Positions 5,186 through 6,775 of a stretch of DNA of 6,775 nucleotides are shown one piece after another. Within the stretch, counting starts at the first letter, position 1; each line of letters opens with the position of its first letter. The stretch is from an uncultured Candidatus Altimarinota bacterium. GTDB lineage: Bacteria > Patescibacteriota > Gracilibacteria > UBA4473. A program made the translations under genes and the position numbers. The stretch is taken from NCBI GenBank assembly GCA_938021445.1, contig CALIGR010000065.1, positions 1 to 6,775 of the forward strand. The letters are read 5' to 3'. The notes under the pieces are model-generated. The model did no database searches and was not told where the DNA came from. It saw nothing but the letters and a program-made list of their open reading frames with translations.

Positions 5186-6142
5186 ATGAACTTAAGTCTT
5201 TCAAAACTTACCACAACTTTCTTACTCGCCGTAACAGCGCTGAGTGCTTCTCAGTTTGAAACTGAGACTGATTTTTATAGCGCCTCTCAGACACGATTTA
5301 TTACTTCTTGGTCTGACTATAAAGACGCTCGTCAGCAAAAGCCGAGAGAGATTGTGAGACTGCCAAACTCTCAGAACCTCCAGCCTATTGTAAGATGGCC
5401 TCAAAGGAAGCCAGCTGAACCAGTAAAGACGGTTATTAAGTCTCCCAAAATTACAGTGAAAACCACCAATCAGGCGTCCCCAAAAGTGACGCCAAAGCCA
5501 TGGGATGGTTATTTTTCAGCAGAGTCCTTTAACTCAAGTTCGGAAAAAGTAGAACTTCAGAATATTAAAGAAATTTTACGATCAGGGATCATGACGCTGC
5601 CCAAAAGTCATACTCAATCACTCAAAACGCTGACGGTTAAAAATAAAGCACATCAGTCACGAGGTTTAGCCAATAGCAACACACTTATCCTAAACGTAGG
5701 CACAATTGATACAGAAGAAGAGCTTCTAGCTGTCTTTGTCCACGAAATGGGACACGTCACCGATCTTGGGACCTATAAAAGCGACAAAGGCTTTCCAACT
5801 AACTTCCGTGATCGAGGGCGAACCGTTATGTCTGGGGACATAAGCACTAAGTTTTACAAAATTGCCTGGAAAGACAGCGACAGTCGAAGATCTTACACGA
5901 GCCGAAACGATTTTGTTTCTGGCTACGCAATGAGTGATCCATTTGAGGATTTTGCGGAGAGTTATATATTTTACCGGCTTCACGGTGAAAAATTTCGACA
6001 CCTCGCTAAAAGCTCAGACGTCTTGGCGAAGAAATACAACTTTATGCGAGTCTATATTTTCAACGGCAGTGAGTACCACACCGATAAAACTATCGCTAGT
6101 TATGCCAACACGGCATGGGACGCCACGTTGGTTAATTTTTAA
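5186..6142 (+). CDS. Predicted exported zinc metallopeptidase (HEMGH, gluzincin-like)
   Basis: This encodes 318 residues. The N-terminus looks like a signal peptide: one Lys at position 7, a hydrophobic core TTTFLLAVTALSA (9-21), and likely cleavage after about residue 21-22. No further membrane segment is evident, so export or periplasmic/surface location is inferred. Residues about 50-108 are Pro/Lys/Thr/Ser-rich and probably an unstructured linker. The catalytic part follows: LLAVFVHEMGHVTDLG at 180-195 gives the zinc ligands His186 and His190 and catalytic Glu187, and DPFEDFAESY at 251-260 offers Glu254 or Glu258 as third ligand, as in gluzincins. The HExGH...EDFAE layout recalls anthrax-lethal-factor-like (ATLF/M34-type) peptidases, but family assignment is tentative and the substrate is unknown. 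It has its own likely promoter; its stop overlaps that of the convergent HEAT gene. Confidence 0.7.
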   Translation: MNLSLSKLTTTFLLAVTALSASQFETETDFYSASQTRFITSWSDYKDARQQKPREIVRLPNSQNLQPIVRWPQRKPAEPVKTVIKSPKITVKTTNQASPKVTPKPWDGYFSAESFNSSSEKVELQNIKEILRSGIMTLPKSHTQSLKTLTVKNKAHQSRGLANSNTLILNVGTIDTEEELLAVFVHEMGHVTDLGTYKSDKGFPTNFRDRGRTVMSGDISTKFYKIAWKDSDSRRSYTSRNDFVSGYAMSDPFEDFAESYIFYRLHGEKFRHLAKSSDVLAKKYNFMRVYIFNGSEYHTDKTIASYANTAWDATLVNF

Positions 6143-6775
6143 AGACTCTCTAGTATTAAAATCTCATCGTACTTCTCCGCAAGCTTGTAGAGATGCCGGA
6201 TATAGCGTCGATCTTTACCGGCGAGTCGGCCAAGTTGACGATGATGGTGGATATCAGACTTGAGCATGATCTGAAGGACTCGATTTGAGACTTCAATCTC
6301 AATTTCCTTCTTGAGTACGTCTCGAATGTTTTGAGCCCGCTTAAGCATATTGAAACACTTTTGAGCGGTGATCTCATCAGACTCGAAGAGAAGTTTTAGG
6401 ATTTCAGGAAGGACAAACTCGTGCCCGAGCTTGGCAAGGGCAATGAGGGTATGAAAGTGAACCCGTTCGTGCGGGTGATTCAGTAAATCAATGAGCTTAG
6501 ACTCTTGCACTTCATCTTGAGTTTCACCGATAGCATAAACGGCGGCGATGACGTCATCCGGATTTTTAGAAATCAGCATCTGGTCAATCAAGCCTCTCAG
6601 CACTTCTGTTTCCTCAAATTTCCAAAGTGCCATGATAGCGTACCCACGAAGTTTTGGGTTTGGGTGTTCCAGGTAGTTCTTGAGATAATAGACGACTTCT
6701 GGATCACTAAATATTTCCCCAGCTGACCTAAGACACACGGACTTAAGCTCGTCATCCTCTTCAGCTAGTTTACCA
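6139..6775 (-). CDS. HEAT-repeat protein, N-terminus beyond the window
   Basis: The - strand frame is open from the window edge (first full codon 6772-6774) to TAA at 6139-6141, giving 211 visible residues. A GTG at 6736-6738 could be read as a start, but the frame continues upstream as GKLAEEDDELKSVCLRSAGE with the same repeat-like character, so the gene is almost certainly cut by the window. The sequence shows repeating helix pairs of about 35-40 residues typical of HEAT repeats: PEVVYYLKNYLEHPNPKLRG / YAIMALWKF, then VLRGLIDQMLISKNPDDVIA / AVYAIGE, then SKLIDLLNHPHERVHFHTLI / ALAKLG. The last 55 residues or so are more charged and diverge. HEAT solenoids are protein-interaction scaffolds. 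They also occur as tails of larger membrane or transporter-like proteins, which cannot be tested here. The specific role is unknown. Confidence 0.75.
   Translation of the reverse strand, partial: GKLAEEDDELKSVCLRSAGEIFSDPEVVYYLKNYLEHPNPKLRGYAIMALWKFEETEVLRGLIDQMLISKNPDDVIAAVYAIGETQDEVQESKLIDLLNHPHERVHFHTLIALAKLGHEFVLPEILKLLFESDEITAQKCFNMLKRAQNIRDVLKKEIEIEVSNRVLQIMLKSDIHHHRQLGRLAGKDRRYIRHLYKLAEKYDEILILESL

Noticed and set aside
5934..6263. 109-codon + strand frame spanning the peptidase and HEAT 3' ends
   Set aside because: It overlaps two better-supported genes in other frames, with no family resemblance or initiation signal.
6505..6726. 73-codon + strand frame inside the HEAT gene
   Set aside because: It is antisense to clear HEAT-type repeats.
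1..6775. CRISPR arrays, insertion sequences, tRNA genes
   Set aside because: No regularly spaced repeats, transposase frames, terminal inverted repeats or tRNA-like cloverleaf segments were seen.

Overview
The window is a run of ribosomal protein genes on the + strand followed by two unrelated genes. Positions 1-5045 carry the distal part of an S10/spc-type operon in the classic bacterial order: rplP (5' end cut by the window), rpmC, rpsQ, rplN, rplX, rplE, rpsN, rpsH, rplF, rplR, rpsE, rplO. Genes are packed with gaps of 2-39 bases, so they are very probably co-transcribed. A UUCG-capped hairpin with a T8 tail closes the operon directly after rplO.

The organism is most likely a member of the Candidate Phyla Radiation (Patescibacteria). 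There is no rpmD (L30) between rpsE and rplO, which is a known trait of that group. L15 has a GTYGGRG-type glycine-rich motif that, from memory, resembles CPR versions, and no start codon is preceded by a Shine-Dalgarno sequence. All 14 genes end in TAA or TAG, never TGA, and none contains in-frame TGA. That makes a relative of the UGA-recoding Gracilibacteria/Absconditabacteria lineages worth considering, but the window does not prove it. Arg is largely encoded by CGA, even in ribosomal proteins.

The most striking gene is rpsE. Its 335-residue product is about twice the usual S5 length. It has a charged, Gly/Arg-rich N-terminal tail, a normal S5 core, a Lys/Ala/Glu-rich linker and a C-terminal helix-hairpin-helix (HhH) domain. 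I recognise that domain type as one attached to other ribosomal proteins (for example L21) in Bacteroidetes. The usual partners after rplO (secY, adk, map, infA) are absent, so the spc operon is split here.

Positions 5046-5185 hold the terminator and a plausible promoter for a monocistronic gene (5186-6142). This encodes a predicted exported zinc metallopeptidase with an HEMGH motif and a downstream EDFAE motif. Facing it on the - strand (6139-6775) is the 3' part of a HEAT-repeat protein whose start lies outside the window. The two genes' stop codons overlap in one TTAA palindrome.
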